From Microcaldota archaeon (GTDB taxonomy: Archaea; Micrarchaeota; Micrarchaeia; Micrarchaeales; CABMGC01), in contig JAKAWC010000006.1 of assembly GCA_021817125.1 (NCBI GenBank), positions 1-40,762 of the forward strand: 40,762 nt of DNA. Reading direction: 5' to 3'. The notes beneath the pieces were generated by a model. It made no database searches, had not been told where the DNA came from, and saw only the letters and a program-made list of their open reading frames with translations. Both the position numbers and the translations under genes were made by a program. This document shows, one piece after another, positions 19,715 to 27,688 of this stretch (position 1 is its first letter; each line of letters starts with the position of its first letter).

Positions 19715-20209
19715 TCAGCTCCTGACGAACCTTCCGACATCCGTTCTGCCATCCATGACTTCTCTGATTGAATAGTGCTTCAGCACCAGAGCCTTTAGGC
19801 GCTCGACGTCGCCAAAGTCCTTCTCCCTGGCGTTCCTCTCCGCCTTGTTGAGCTTATTTGCGTAGCTGAAGTACGCGATCTTCGCCGCGGCGAGCGCATC
19901 GCGCTCGTGGAGATTCTCCACGGCATCTTCGTCGTACGTTACCTCCTTCTTTTTCTGGACTGCGATATCTCCACCTGGCGCGAATAGGACAGCGTCGAAT
20001 ATCGATGCGAGTTCCGTGACGAGCCTATTGGGCTGTTTCTTGTCGCTTGCGATAACGGCAGGAGTGCCTATGGATTTTATGGAGTCAATGAACCAGGACC
20101 TTTCTGCGAAGCGTTTCGAGAATACGCGGACGGTCTTGCCGTGAAGGTCGATGCATGCTATAGCAGCGGTCTTTCCAGGGTCTACGCCTACGATGAGGTA
20201 TTTCATCAT
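19715..20209 (-). CDS. RNase H-like protein, DUF460/COG2433 N-terminal-like
   Basis: YLIVGVDPGKTAAIACIDLHGK; ERDALAAAKIAYFSYANKLNKAER. Confidence 0.75.
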   Translation of the reverse strand: MMKYLIVGVDPGKTAAIACIDLHGKTVRVFSKRFAERSWFIDSIKSIGTPAVIASDKKQPNRLVTELASIFDAVLFAPGGDIAVQKKKEVTYDEDAVENLHERDALAAAKIAYFSYANKLNKAERNAREKDFGDVERLKALVLKHYSIREVMDGRTDVGRFVRS

Positions 20210-20215
20210 ATTATC

Positions 20216-21271
20216 TCAGCACATCGTGCTGTTTGAGTAGCATATGGCGTTCCTCGCTGTCGGGGGCACGGAGAGATATTCGCAGTTTGTCACTGCGGTC
20301 GGCGTAAACACTATGCCGTAATACTGCGCCAGCAGCTCCTGCGCGCTTATCGAGGTTGATGATGCGTTGAGGCAGCTTGCCAGGGAGCCCATGTTCAAGC
20401 CGGATGACTGCGCGATGATATTGAGGTTGCTCGGCGACATATAGCCGTTGGTGAACGCCGAGTTGAGCGTGGCTACGAATAGCTTAAAGTTCGGCTGACC
20501 GGATGCACAGTAGGTGTACTGGCCCAACGCCTGTGCATTGTCTGTGCCGAAGGCATTTGCATACGCTGTGGTGTACTGGCTGAAGACTATGTCGATGGAT
20601 GCATTGATCTTACTTCCATACTTGCGCTGCAATGCCGTATAATTCAACAGGCTTTGCACTGCACCAGGAGCGTATGGGTCGATAAACCATTGGATATGAA
20701 GCGGCTGCTGGGTAGCACAGGCTGTTGCCTTGGCATCCCTTATGACGCCCTGCGAAGCGACATAGCTCTGTGACTGTATCGGAGGCAGCACCGTCTGTAT
20801 AGAGGCTGACTGGACTCTGTCAGTCATGTCACTTACCGTCATTGTCAGCACGAACGTGCCGCTGGCTGAAGGGTTCTGCACCGGCAGCGATGCATACCAC
20901 GTTCTAGAGACCGGCGCGTATGTCAGGTTCATCGCTGAGACGTTCGCCAGGTATGCTATCTGCGAGAGCGAGCTATTCAGGTACTGGTAGTTTGCAAGCT
21001 GGCGTTCGACCGAGAACCGAATCTGGGTCGCGTTGTGCATTGGGTTTGCACATGTACCGTTGACCGCACCGTACGTACAGTTAAGCGATGAATTGGATAT
21101 GCTCTTCACTATAACCGGTTTCGAGTACGAGACTACCACCACGAGCGCGATCAGTATAGCCACCAATACGAGCAGGGCGAGGTGTATGTTGTCCAAGCCG
21201 CCCAGCTTCCTTATCGGCCTCACGAGTATGCTCGGTTCTTTCACATCCGCCTGCTTTTTTGAGTCTGCCAT
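20216..21271 (-). CDS. Membrane-anchored DsbA/thioredoxin-like protein lacking CxxC
   Basis: N-terminal TM; LHIQWFIDPYAPGAVQSLLNYTALQRKYGSKI resembles a DPYCPxC thioredoxin motif; FTPTAV cis-Pro-like loop. Start MADSKKQ at 21271. Confidence 0.6.
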   Translation of the reverse strand: MADSKKQADVKEPSILVRPIRKLGGLDNIHLALLVLVAILIALVVVVSYSKPVIVKSISNSSLNCTYGAVNGTCANPMHNATQIRFSVERQLANYQYLNSSLSQIAYLANVSAMNLTYAPVSRTWYASLPVQNPSASGTFVLTMTVSDMTDRVQSASIQTVLPPIQSQSYVASQGVIRDAKATACATQQPLHIQWFIDPYAPGAVQSLLNYTALQRKYGSKINASIDIVFSQYTTAYANAFGTDNAQALGQYTYCASGQPNFKLFVATLNSAFTNGYMSPSNLNIIAQSSGLNMGSLASCLNASSTSISAQELLAQYYGIVFTPTAVTNCEYLSVPPTARNAICYSNSTMC

Positions 21272-21282
21272 TTTACACACCA

Positions 21283-21395
21283 CGGGTCCGACGGGACTTT
21301 CATGACTGCCACTATATGATACAGCTGCAATCAATTTGAACCCGTGACCCTCACCTTAGGACGGTGTCGCTCTGTCCAAGCTGAGCTACGGACCC
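21283..21395 (-). tRNA. tRNA-Arg(CCU) with intron in the T-loop
   Basis: Exons fold to GGGTCCG TA GCTC AGCTTGGACA GAGC G ACACC GTCCTAA GGTGA GGGTC ACGGG TTCAAAT CCCGT CGGACCC G after removing 38 nt; no encoded CCA; one A27-A43 mismatch. Confidence 0.9.
21297..21334 (-). other. 38-nt archaeal tRNA intron at position 59/60
   Basis: BHB: ACGGG/CCCGT, central helix TTCA/TGAA, 3-nt bulges AAT and AGT on opposite strands, intron helix TGATTGC/GCAGTCA. Confidence 0.88.
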
Positions 21396-21445
21396 TTGAG
21401 CTTTATGGGTAGCCACAGTTTAAAAACTTCTCTGTTTGTCCGGCG

Positions 21446-23335
21446 CTACATCACTTCTATCGGCGTTATGCCCAGAAGCGCGAGCATGTTTCCCATTACC
21501 TGCTTTGTTGCAGCCACCACTGCGAGCCTTGCGTCCTTTGCCAGACCTCCCTTCAGGACGGGCATCGATTCGTAGAATCCGCTGAATGTTGACGATATAT
21601 CGAGCAGATATTTTGTTATTATGTTTGGCCTGTACTCTGCACACGCCTTCTCGACCATCTCTGGCGCCTTGCCGAGCATCATGAGCAGTTCGAAGTCCTT
21701 GCCGCGTGTTATCTGCGCGTAGTCCGAAGCCGTTAGTTTTATTGGGGATCTGCTTCCCTTCTCGAGTATTCTGGCCGCTCTCGCATAAGTGTACATGCAA
21801 TACGGCCCGGAATTGCCCTCGAAGTTAAGCGCCTTCTCCCATGAGAAAACCACCTCTTTCTCCGGAGTGACCTTCAGATACTCAAATTTAATCGCTGCTA
21901 TCGCAATCGCTTTCGCAGTATCGTCGACTTTTGACTTGTCGGTTATCTTCTCGCTCTTGAGCACAAGTTCCTTTGCCTTCCCCCTGACCTCCCGCAGCAG
22001 GTCGTCGGCAGTGTAGTTCCTTTTCTCGCCGAGCCAACCGCCAGTCCTGCCACTCAGTGACCCGGACTCGACCGAGACCAACCCATACGCCAGATGCACT
22101 ATGTTCTCTGCAATCTTAGGGTACCCCATCCTCGCGAAGAGCATCCTAAGCACCTGCTGCTCATACTTCTGTTCCGCGCCGATGAGGTTTATCGCTTTTT
22201 TTACGTTGCCAAACTTTATCTCTTCGCCTGATTCGTTGGTGCTATAAAGCGGCCTGCCGTTCGGCTGCTCAGCCATGAACTTCGAGAACTTGAACCCTGG
22301 ATTAATCAGCCCGAACTTCCAGGCGTGGAATGCGAAGTCTTTTGCCACGTAGGTTGCCACTCCGGTCGACCTTACAATCACCTTGATGGTCTCCTCGTTC
22401 TGGCCGAACTCTCCGGTGCCGGTGAGGTCTACTACCAGACAATCCTTGAACTTGCCCTCTTTTGGAGTCTTCAAGACGCCCTTCTCCTTTGCGGCAGTTA
22501 TTGCCTTGTCGAGTAGCTTTGTCCTGACTATGTCACTCTCCCAGATCAGGACGTCGTGATATATCCCATAATCGAATGCGGTCTCGTACTGCGCCCTGAC
22601 GACCTTGCCCGTGAGATCGCGGCCAAGCTTTGCCTCTTTCGAGCGGTGGTCCTCCATCTTCTTCAGAAGTTCGTCGAGCTCTGGTTGGATATTCTTCTCC
22701 TGCATCACTTTATTGACTTTGACATATTGCTCTCCGAACCACTGGTCTATCTTCTTGTCGGGGTTGTGGGCTATGTGGGCATATCCCCAAATGCTCTCCG
22801 CAACCTGGAGGCCGAGGTCGTCTATGTAGTCCTCACGCTCGACAGTGTAGGAGCACGCAGAATGGATGTTGGATATAACGTCCCCGAGAAGCGCGTTCCT
22901 CAGCTGCCCTATGTGCCACGGCTTGTTCGGGTTGACGCTCGGAGACTCGACTATGACCTTTTCCCCCTTGCCGGAGTCGCACGCCCCGTACGATCCGCCA
23001 CCCTCGTTTATCGCGTCTAAGACCGCCTTTGAGTATGACGCTTGGTCTGCCCATGCGCTGATATACCCTCCAAGGCTCTTCACCTCGCTTACCCCGCCGG
23101 ACGGCTTGATGCCAGCCACTACAGCCTCTGCTATCTTGTCCGGCGCGAGCTTGAGCTGCTTCGCGAGCCTGAAGGCTATCGATGAACTCATGTCGCCGTG
23201 CTCCCCCTTGGGCACCTCTATGGTCGCATATGCCTGCTCCGTAGTCATCTCCGCCTTCGGGAATGCCCTCTTCAGGGAGTCGAAGAGCAGCCTCGAGAAT
23301 TCCTGCTTGAGTTCCTTGCTGGGGTTCGTAGTCAT
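21446..23335 (-). CDS. argS: Arginyl-tRNA synthetase
   Basis: SPSVNPNKPWHIGQLRNALLGDVISN; YARAARIL; anticodon-binding C-terminus. Confidence 0.95.
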   Translation of the reverse strand: MTTNPSKELKQEFSRLLFDSLKRAFPKAEMTTEQAYATIEVPKGEHGDMSSSIAFRLAKQLKLAPDKIAEAVVAGIKPSGGVSEVKSLGGYISAWADQASYSKAVLDAINEGGGSYGACDSGKGEKVIVESPSVNPNKPWHIGQLRNALLGDVISNIHSACSYTVEREDYIDDLGLQVAESIWGYAHIAHNPDKKIDQWFGEQYVKVNKVMQEKNIQPELDELLKKMEDHRSKEAKLGRDLTGKVVRAQYETAFDYGIYHDVLIWESDIVRTKLLDKAITAAKEKGVLKTPKEGKFKDCLVVDLTGTGEFGQNEETIKVIVRSTGVATYVAKDFAFHAWKFGLINPGFKFSKFMAEQPNGRPLYSTNESGEEIKFGNVKKAINLIGAEQKYEQQVLRMLFARMGYPKIAENIVHLAYGLVSVESGSLSGRTGGWLGEKRNYTADDLLREVRGKAKELVLKSEKITDKSKVDDTAKAIAIAAIKFEYLKVTPEKEVVFSWEKALNFEGNSGPYCMYTYARAARILEKGSRSPIKLTASDYAQITRGKDFELLMMLGKAPEMVEKACAEYRPNIITKYLLDISSTFSGFYESMPVLKGGLAKDARLAVVAATKQVMGNMLALLGITPIEVM

Positions 23336-23423
23336 GCAATCTGCTCTCGTAAGAAAGTGCTATAAGCCTTTCAGGAGTATACTAGCATAGTATGCATTTA
23401 AAGCATTCTGTGGGGGCGATTTT

Positions 23424-24296
23424 ATGGTGAAGGTCTACAAATCCAAGACGTCAAGCTCTAAGCTACTGCTATATCTGCCGTACGATGTCATAACCGCGCT
23501 CGGGGTTAAGGACGGCGACGATATCGACTTCATCAAGTACAACGATAGGGCATTCCTCTTCGCTAAGAAGTCCGATATCGCGACCCTTCTCTTGGCTGGA
23601 GGGACCAGAGAGGAGCCAAAGACTCCGAAAGAGGCGAAACAGGAGAACCGCGGGATATCCGAAGACGAGATACGTGTCCTGAAGAAGATGGACACACTCA
23701 AGTATGCAGACAGGACACCGGAGAACGTGGGCAAACTACTTAACGATGCTGAGAAGGAACAGCTGCAGAGCATCCTGAAGAAGAAGGCGGTTGCGCTGTT
23801 CGAGAGCCAGAAGACGGGGAAGCGGGTGTATAGCATCCCAAAGGACGTTTATGAGAGATTCCTGATGAGGAAACAGATGGCTTCTCAGAGGCCGCAGGTC
23901 CCTGCGGCAAGGCAGTCTGCCTCAGCTGCGCCGAGATACCAGCCCGCTGCGCCACTTGAGAACGAAGGGGTCAAGACGCTGGAGGAGAAAGGGTTCGTCG
24001 TACTGCAGAGCGAGAGCGAGGCGAGCGGCGTGTCGCTCGCGCTGGAGGACAGCATAAGACACGGGCAGGTGATAGGCACGCGCGCGTTCAACAAGAAGTT
24101 CTACATAGTGCTGAGGAGATACCTGAGTGACAATGGCCCCCGCGTGCTTAAGGGGCTCGCAAACGGACAGGCAAAGGTCGCAGACCTCGCGAAAGAGCTG
24201 AAGCTCGATGAGGACGGAGTCAGAGCCGTGCTCTACCTGCTGTCTGAGGGTGGGGAAGTCAGCGAGAAAAGGAAGGATATCTTCGCTCTCGCCTGA
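23424..24296 (+). CDS. SpoVT/AbrB-like N-terminal domain protein with C-terminal winged-helix-like region
   Basis: SKTSSSKLLLYLPYDVITALGVKDGDDIDFIKYNDRAFLF resembles AbrB swapped-hairpin; C-term ANGQAKVADLAKELKLDEDGVRAVLYLLSEGGEV HTH-like. Confidence 0.6.
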   Translation: MVKVYKSKTSSSKLLLYLPYDVITALGVKDGDDIDFIKYNDRAFLFAKKSDIATLLLAGGTREEPKTPKEAKQENRGISEDEIRVLKKMDTLKYADRTPENVGKLLNDAEKEQLQSILKKKAVALFESQKTGKRVYSIPKDVYERFLMRKQMASQRPQVPAARQSASAAPRYQPAAPLENEGVKTLEEKGFVVLQSESEASGVSLALEDSIRHGQVIGTRAFNKKFYIVLRRYLSDNGPRVLKGLANGQAKVADLAKELKLDEDGVRAVLYLLSEGGEVSEKRKDIFALA

Positions 24297-24311
24297 CCAT
24301 ATTGCAGATGG

Positions 24312-24698
24312 TCAATGCTCGATTACCCTGACACCGACTTTTCTTGCAATATCTGCCTGGTAGCCATCACAGGTAACAAGCTCATATCCCTCTTTGAGTG
24401 CAACCGCTATGAAAAGGGAGTCGTAAATGGAGGTGTCATACTTTTGTGCTATCTCGAACGCGCCATTCAGGTGCTTTTTTTGCTCTAAGAATCTGAATAT
24501 CTTAGGGCAGCGTGCAAGAATCTCCATCGCGGTCTGCCTCTCCATCCCCTTTTGGCGTACTTTCTTTAAAAGGGCGCTCCCTAGCTCTTTCATTGAGAGC
24601 TCTATGCTTATTGGCGTGTACAGGTACTCCCTGAGGCTACCCCAGCCGGGCTCTTCTGCGAAGAACTTCACTATCACTGACGAATCAATGAGCCTCAT
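24312..24698 (-). CDS. vapC: PIN-domain ribonuclease toxin, VapC-like
   Basis: MRLIDSSVIVKFFAEEPGW; YDTSIYDSLFIAVALKEGYELVTCDGY acidic PIN residues. Confidence 0.9.
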   Translation of the reverse strand: MRLIDSSVIVKFFAEEPGWGSLREYLYTPISIELSMKELGSALLKKVRQKGMERQTAMEILARCPKIFRFLEQKKHLNGAFEIAQKYDTSIYDSLFIAVALKEGYELVTCDGYQADIARKVGVRVIEH

Positions 24699-24918
24699 TT
24701 CTATCTTCCCTTATGGATGCGATGGTGAATCCCGCCTTGGATGGCTTTGAGTGCTTCTTTACCATCGCCTCCAATTCAGCGATAGTCTGCTTAGCCTCTT
24801 CCTTCCAAACAAGGCTTTCGAGGTATGACCTTGCCTTCCTGGAGCTGTTTATCCTTAGTCTGCGCAGTCGTTGGGCGGTGCCTTTCCTTACCCTTATGCT
24901 TATCACTTCGCTTCCCAT
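24685..24918 (-). CDS. vapB: VapB-like antitoxin
   Basis: ISIRVRKGTAQRLRRLRINSSRKARSYLESLV RHH-like N-term; overlaps the toxin start by 14 nt. Confidence 0.8.
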   Translation of the reverse strand: MGSEVISIRVRKGTAQRLRRLRINSSRKARSYLESLVWKEEAKQTIAELEAMVKKHSKPSKAGFTIASIREDRNEAH

Positions 24919-24939
24919 ATTAGAGATATGTAATACAAG

Positions 24940-24976
24940 TATATAAACATCTCTGTATACACAAAAGTATACAGAG
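24940..24976 (-). promoter_or_regulatory. TA-operon promoter with operator palindrome
   Basis: TATA TTTATATA (24940-24947); perfect inverted repeat CTCTGTATAC-ACAAAA-GTATACAGAG (24951-24976) just upstream. Confidence 0.65.
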
Positions 24977-25019
24977 TATGCTCTTACGCCTTAGCTATAG
25001 CGAAGTCTGACTCGCAGGA

Positions 25020-25175
25020 TCATATCTTGCCGAAGTGCTGGAAGACTATCACTATTACCGCAAAGATTAGGACCACGGCAAGCACCACTTTTGGGTTTAT
25101 GGTGGGGCCTTTGCTAGGCGCATCGTAGAAACTCATTATTCCCGCTTGCGATTGCGGTGCGGATATTCCTGCCAT
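25020..25175 (-). CDS. Preprotein translocase Sec61-beta/SecG subunit (51 aa), absent from supplied ORF track
   Basis: Translation MAGISAPQSQAGIMSFYDAPSKGPTINPKVVLAVVLIFAVIVIVFQHFGKI: G(L/I)M.FYD....GP.I.PKVV + single TM, typical archaeal Sec61-beta. Confidence 0.85.
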   Translation of the reverse strand: MAGISAPQSQAGIMSFYDAPSKGPTINPKVVLAVVLIFAVIVIVFQHFGKI

Positions 25176-25266
25176 GTCATCAATTAGATATCATTTATTG
25201 AAAAGATATTAAAAGGGTGCGCAGGGCGGGGCGCACCATTAAATAGACGGGTTTCCAGAGCTTATT

Positions 25267-25770
25267 ATGCAGGAAGCTGAGGACCGCAACAGGGCATTTC
25301 TCGTTAGCATGACTGGGATAGCTGCAGTGCTCATCATTGCGGTCGTGATGCTCGTTTCGGGCTACAACGGCTCGCTGAAGGCACATCCTGGGACATTCGC
25401 CTACTTCACTGCGAATGGCAGGACGTTCAACATAACTGCCAACCAGGTCAATATGCAGGAGTGGGAGCATGGGCTAATGAATGCGACGGTGACCAACAGT
25501 ACGTTCATGCTATTCGTCTTTGGAAGCTACGCCATCTGGGACTTCTGGATGTTCGATACGTACTACAACCTCGACATAATCTGGATCAACATGACAAACA
25601 GCACAGGCAAGGTGGTGTACATCGCGGCTAACGTGCCAGGGTGCTTCAGGATGTCGAACTGCACCGTGTATGATCCGAACACATACGCAAACTATGTGCT
25701 CGAGGCGAAGGGAGGGTTCGCTGCCAAGAACGGCGTGACCGTGGGCAGCATAATGAAGTTTGGTAATTGA
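25267..25770 (+). CDS. Membrane-anchored extracytoplasmic protein, unknown
   Basis: N-terminal TM (FLVSMTGIAAVLIIAVVMLVSGY) with N-glycosylation-type sequons. Confidence 0.6.
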   Translation: MQEAEDRNRAFLVSMTGIAAVLIIAVVMLVSGYNGSLKAHPGTFAYFTANGRTFNITANQVNMQEWEHGLMNATVTNSTFMLFVFGSYAIWDFWMFDTYYNLDIIWINMTNSTGKVVYIAANVPGCFRMSNCTVYDPNTYANYVLEAKGGFAAKNGVTVGSIMKFGN

Positions 25771-26091
25771 ATGACGGGCAAGGAGACCAAGAGATTCCAG
25801 AAGAAGACCGAGAACTTTGTCTGCGTATCCTGCGGGACCGAGGTAAAGGGCAGCGGCTACACGGATCACTGCCCGAACTGCCTGACCAGCGTGCACGTCG
25901 ATAACAATCCCGGAGATAGGGCATCTGACTGCAAGGGTCTGATGATGCCGAGGTACGTGACGTACATCGACGGCAATTATATCATCACGTACCAGTGCAT
26001 CAAGTGCGGTAAGACACAGAAGGTCACCTCTGCGCCTAGTGACGACCAGGACCTCCTGGAGCAGCTAAGCCAGAAGCACTCTATGCGTTAG
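25771..26091 (+). CDS. RNHCP-domain zinc-ribbon protein
   Basis: KRFQKKTENFVCVSCGTEVKGSGYTDHCPNCLTSVHVDNNPGDRASDCKGLM; start abuts preceding stop. Confidence 0.9.
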   Translation: MTGKETKRFQKKTENFVCVSCGTEVKGSGYTDHCPNCLTSVHVDNNPGDRASDCKGLMMPRYVTYIDGNYIITYQCIKCGKTQKVTSAPSDDQDLLEQLSQKHSMR

Positions 26092-27680
26092 CCTCTCTTC
26101 TGGCCCCTTTGCTTCTGCTGCGCCATGTATCTCCTGGTTACAGCCGCTACCGCGATTACTACCACTACCACGATGATTAGGTCTGTGACCGAGTTCGACA
26201 CCGGACCGGCGGCGGTCTGGTTGACCGCTGCATAGTATGCAGACGCTCCGGAATACTGTTGGTTCACCGCGCCATTGGGCTGTTTCCATTGCTCGTACAG
26301 GGTAACTGGATAGTTCGCTGCGCTGCCCTGCGAGTCTACGCTTACCAGCAGGGTGACATTGGTAGATGCACCGGGAGCCAGGTCCTGCACATAGTAGGTA
26401 CTGGAGAGAGGAGTTATCGGATACGTTGACTGGAAGCTGAACTGCACCTGCTGTGCGGGAGCATTGCCTATGTTCTCAACGGAGAACGTTATCGGCACGT
26501 CAGTAGCACCAGGATACAGGTTCGACGACAGTTGCACGACTTTGAACTGCGCGGATGGGACTACCTGCAGCGTTATCGGCCTATTTTTTGAGACCGTGCC
26601 CTGTCCATTGGCGAGGGAGTAGCTTATGGCAGCGTTTATCGTGCCGCTGCCTGTCGTGGTGCTATTCGCAGTGACCAGTATCTGCTCGTTCACCGACTGG
26701 GACGGGGAGAGCTGGCTGAGGAAGAAGTTGTTTACCGCACTGCTCACCGATGCACCCGGGCCTGCCAGCATGGATACACTGACATTCTTCGCTACGCCGG
26801 TGCCTATGTTCTCGATGCTTACTGTGAGGGTCTGGTTGCTCCCGCTGTAAAGCGCAGACGGAACCGCACTCACGGGAACCACGATGACGTTTGGCGTGTT
26901 GAGTGCTGTGTTTATGCTCACATAGAGGGTCTGGCTATACTTCTGGCCGGTCTCGGAGTAATAAGTGAGCTGCACTGGGATTGAATACGTCCCGTTCTGC
27001 ACACTCTGCCCGGCAAGGTACGTTACCGTAGCCTGCGTCGCTCCAGATACTTGCAGCAGACCGATGGATGTGGTTGCGCCGCCGATAGACGTGAAGTTTG
27101 GGGTGTTCAGGAAAGTGACTGTTATATTCCTCGCCTGGCCGTACCCCGAATTGGATATGGATGCCTGCAGCGTGAACTGGCCGCCTGGAGTCACCGCGCT
27201 TGGCGTGGCCGTGATGGATATTGCAGGTATGCCGTGCACGTAGATGCTTATCGGCATCTCTTCCTGCTCGCTTACGGTCTCGGTCTCCGAGCCCGATGCT
27301 GTATTGAGGGTAGTCGTCGTCTGGTAGGTCGCGAGCACGTCAAGGGTGTACTGACCCGACGGCGCTGTCTTTGGGATTGTCAGATTGTAGACGAAATATG
27401 ATCCCCCTGCAGAGTAGACTCCCTGCCCGACAGTGCCTATCAGGTAGGACGATGAGGGAGAGAAGTTGAGCAACGGATACGAGCCCGTGAGCTGTATGTC
27501 TGCATTGCTCAGTGATGCACTGTACGAATTGTACAGCTCAAAGGATATCGTTGCCCTTCCGCCAGCCACCACCGGGTTCGGGGCGACGTTCGGATTCAGC
27601 AGCGAGAGTGCAGTTGCCTGCGCGCTTGCGATGCTGCCCATCAGGAGCAGAATCGTACATACCAACATTGCGTTTTTCAT
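26088..27680 (-). CDS. CARDB/NEW3-like secreted surface protein linked to ABC exporter
   Basis: Signal peptide MKNAMLVCTILLLMGSIASA at 27680; repeated Ig-like segments (VENIGNAPAQQVQFSF), C-terminal TM and basic tail. Confidence 0.75.
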   Translation of the reverse strand: MKNAMLVCTILLLMGSIASAQATALSLLNPNVAPNPVVAGGRATISFELYNSYSASLSNADIQLTGSYPLLNFSPSSSYLIGTVGQGVYSAGGSYFVYNLTIPKTAPSGQYTLDVLATYQTTTTLNTASGSETETVSEQEEMPISIYVHGIPAISITATPSAVTPGGQFTLQASISNSGYGQARNITVTFLNTPNFTSIGGATTSIGLLQVSGATQATVTYLAGQSVQNGTYSIPVQLTYYSETGQKYSQTLYVSINTALNTPNVIVVPVSAVPSALYSGSNQTLTVSIENIGTGVAKNVSVSMLAGPGASVSSAVNNFFLSQLSPSQSVNEQILVTANSTTTGSGTINAAISYSLANGQGTVSKNRPITLQVVPSAQFKVVQLSSNLYPGATDVPITFSVENIGNAPAQQVQFSFQSTYPITPLSSTYYVQDLAPGASTNVTLLVSVDSQGSAANYPVTLYEQWKQPNGAVNQQYSGASAYYAAVNQTAAGPVSNSVTDLIIVVVVVIAVAAVTRRYMAQQKQRGQKRG

Positions 27681-27688
27681 TTCTACCA

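Noticed and set aside
21283-21395. Split (trans-spliced) tRNA half or tRNA pseudogene
   Set aside because: The missing 3' T-stem and acceptor strand are found 38 nt downstream in cis with a perfect BHB, so a cis intron explains it better.
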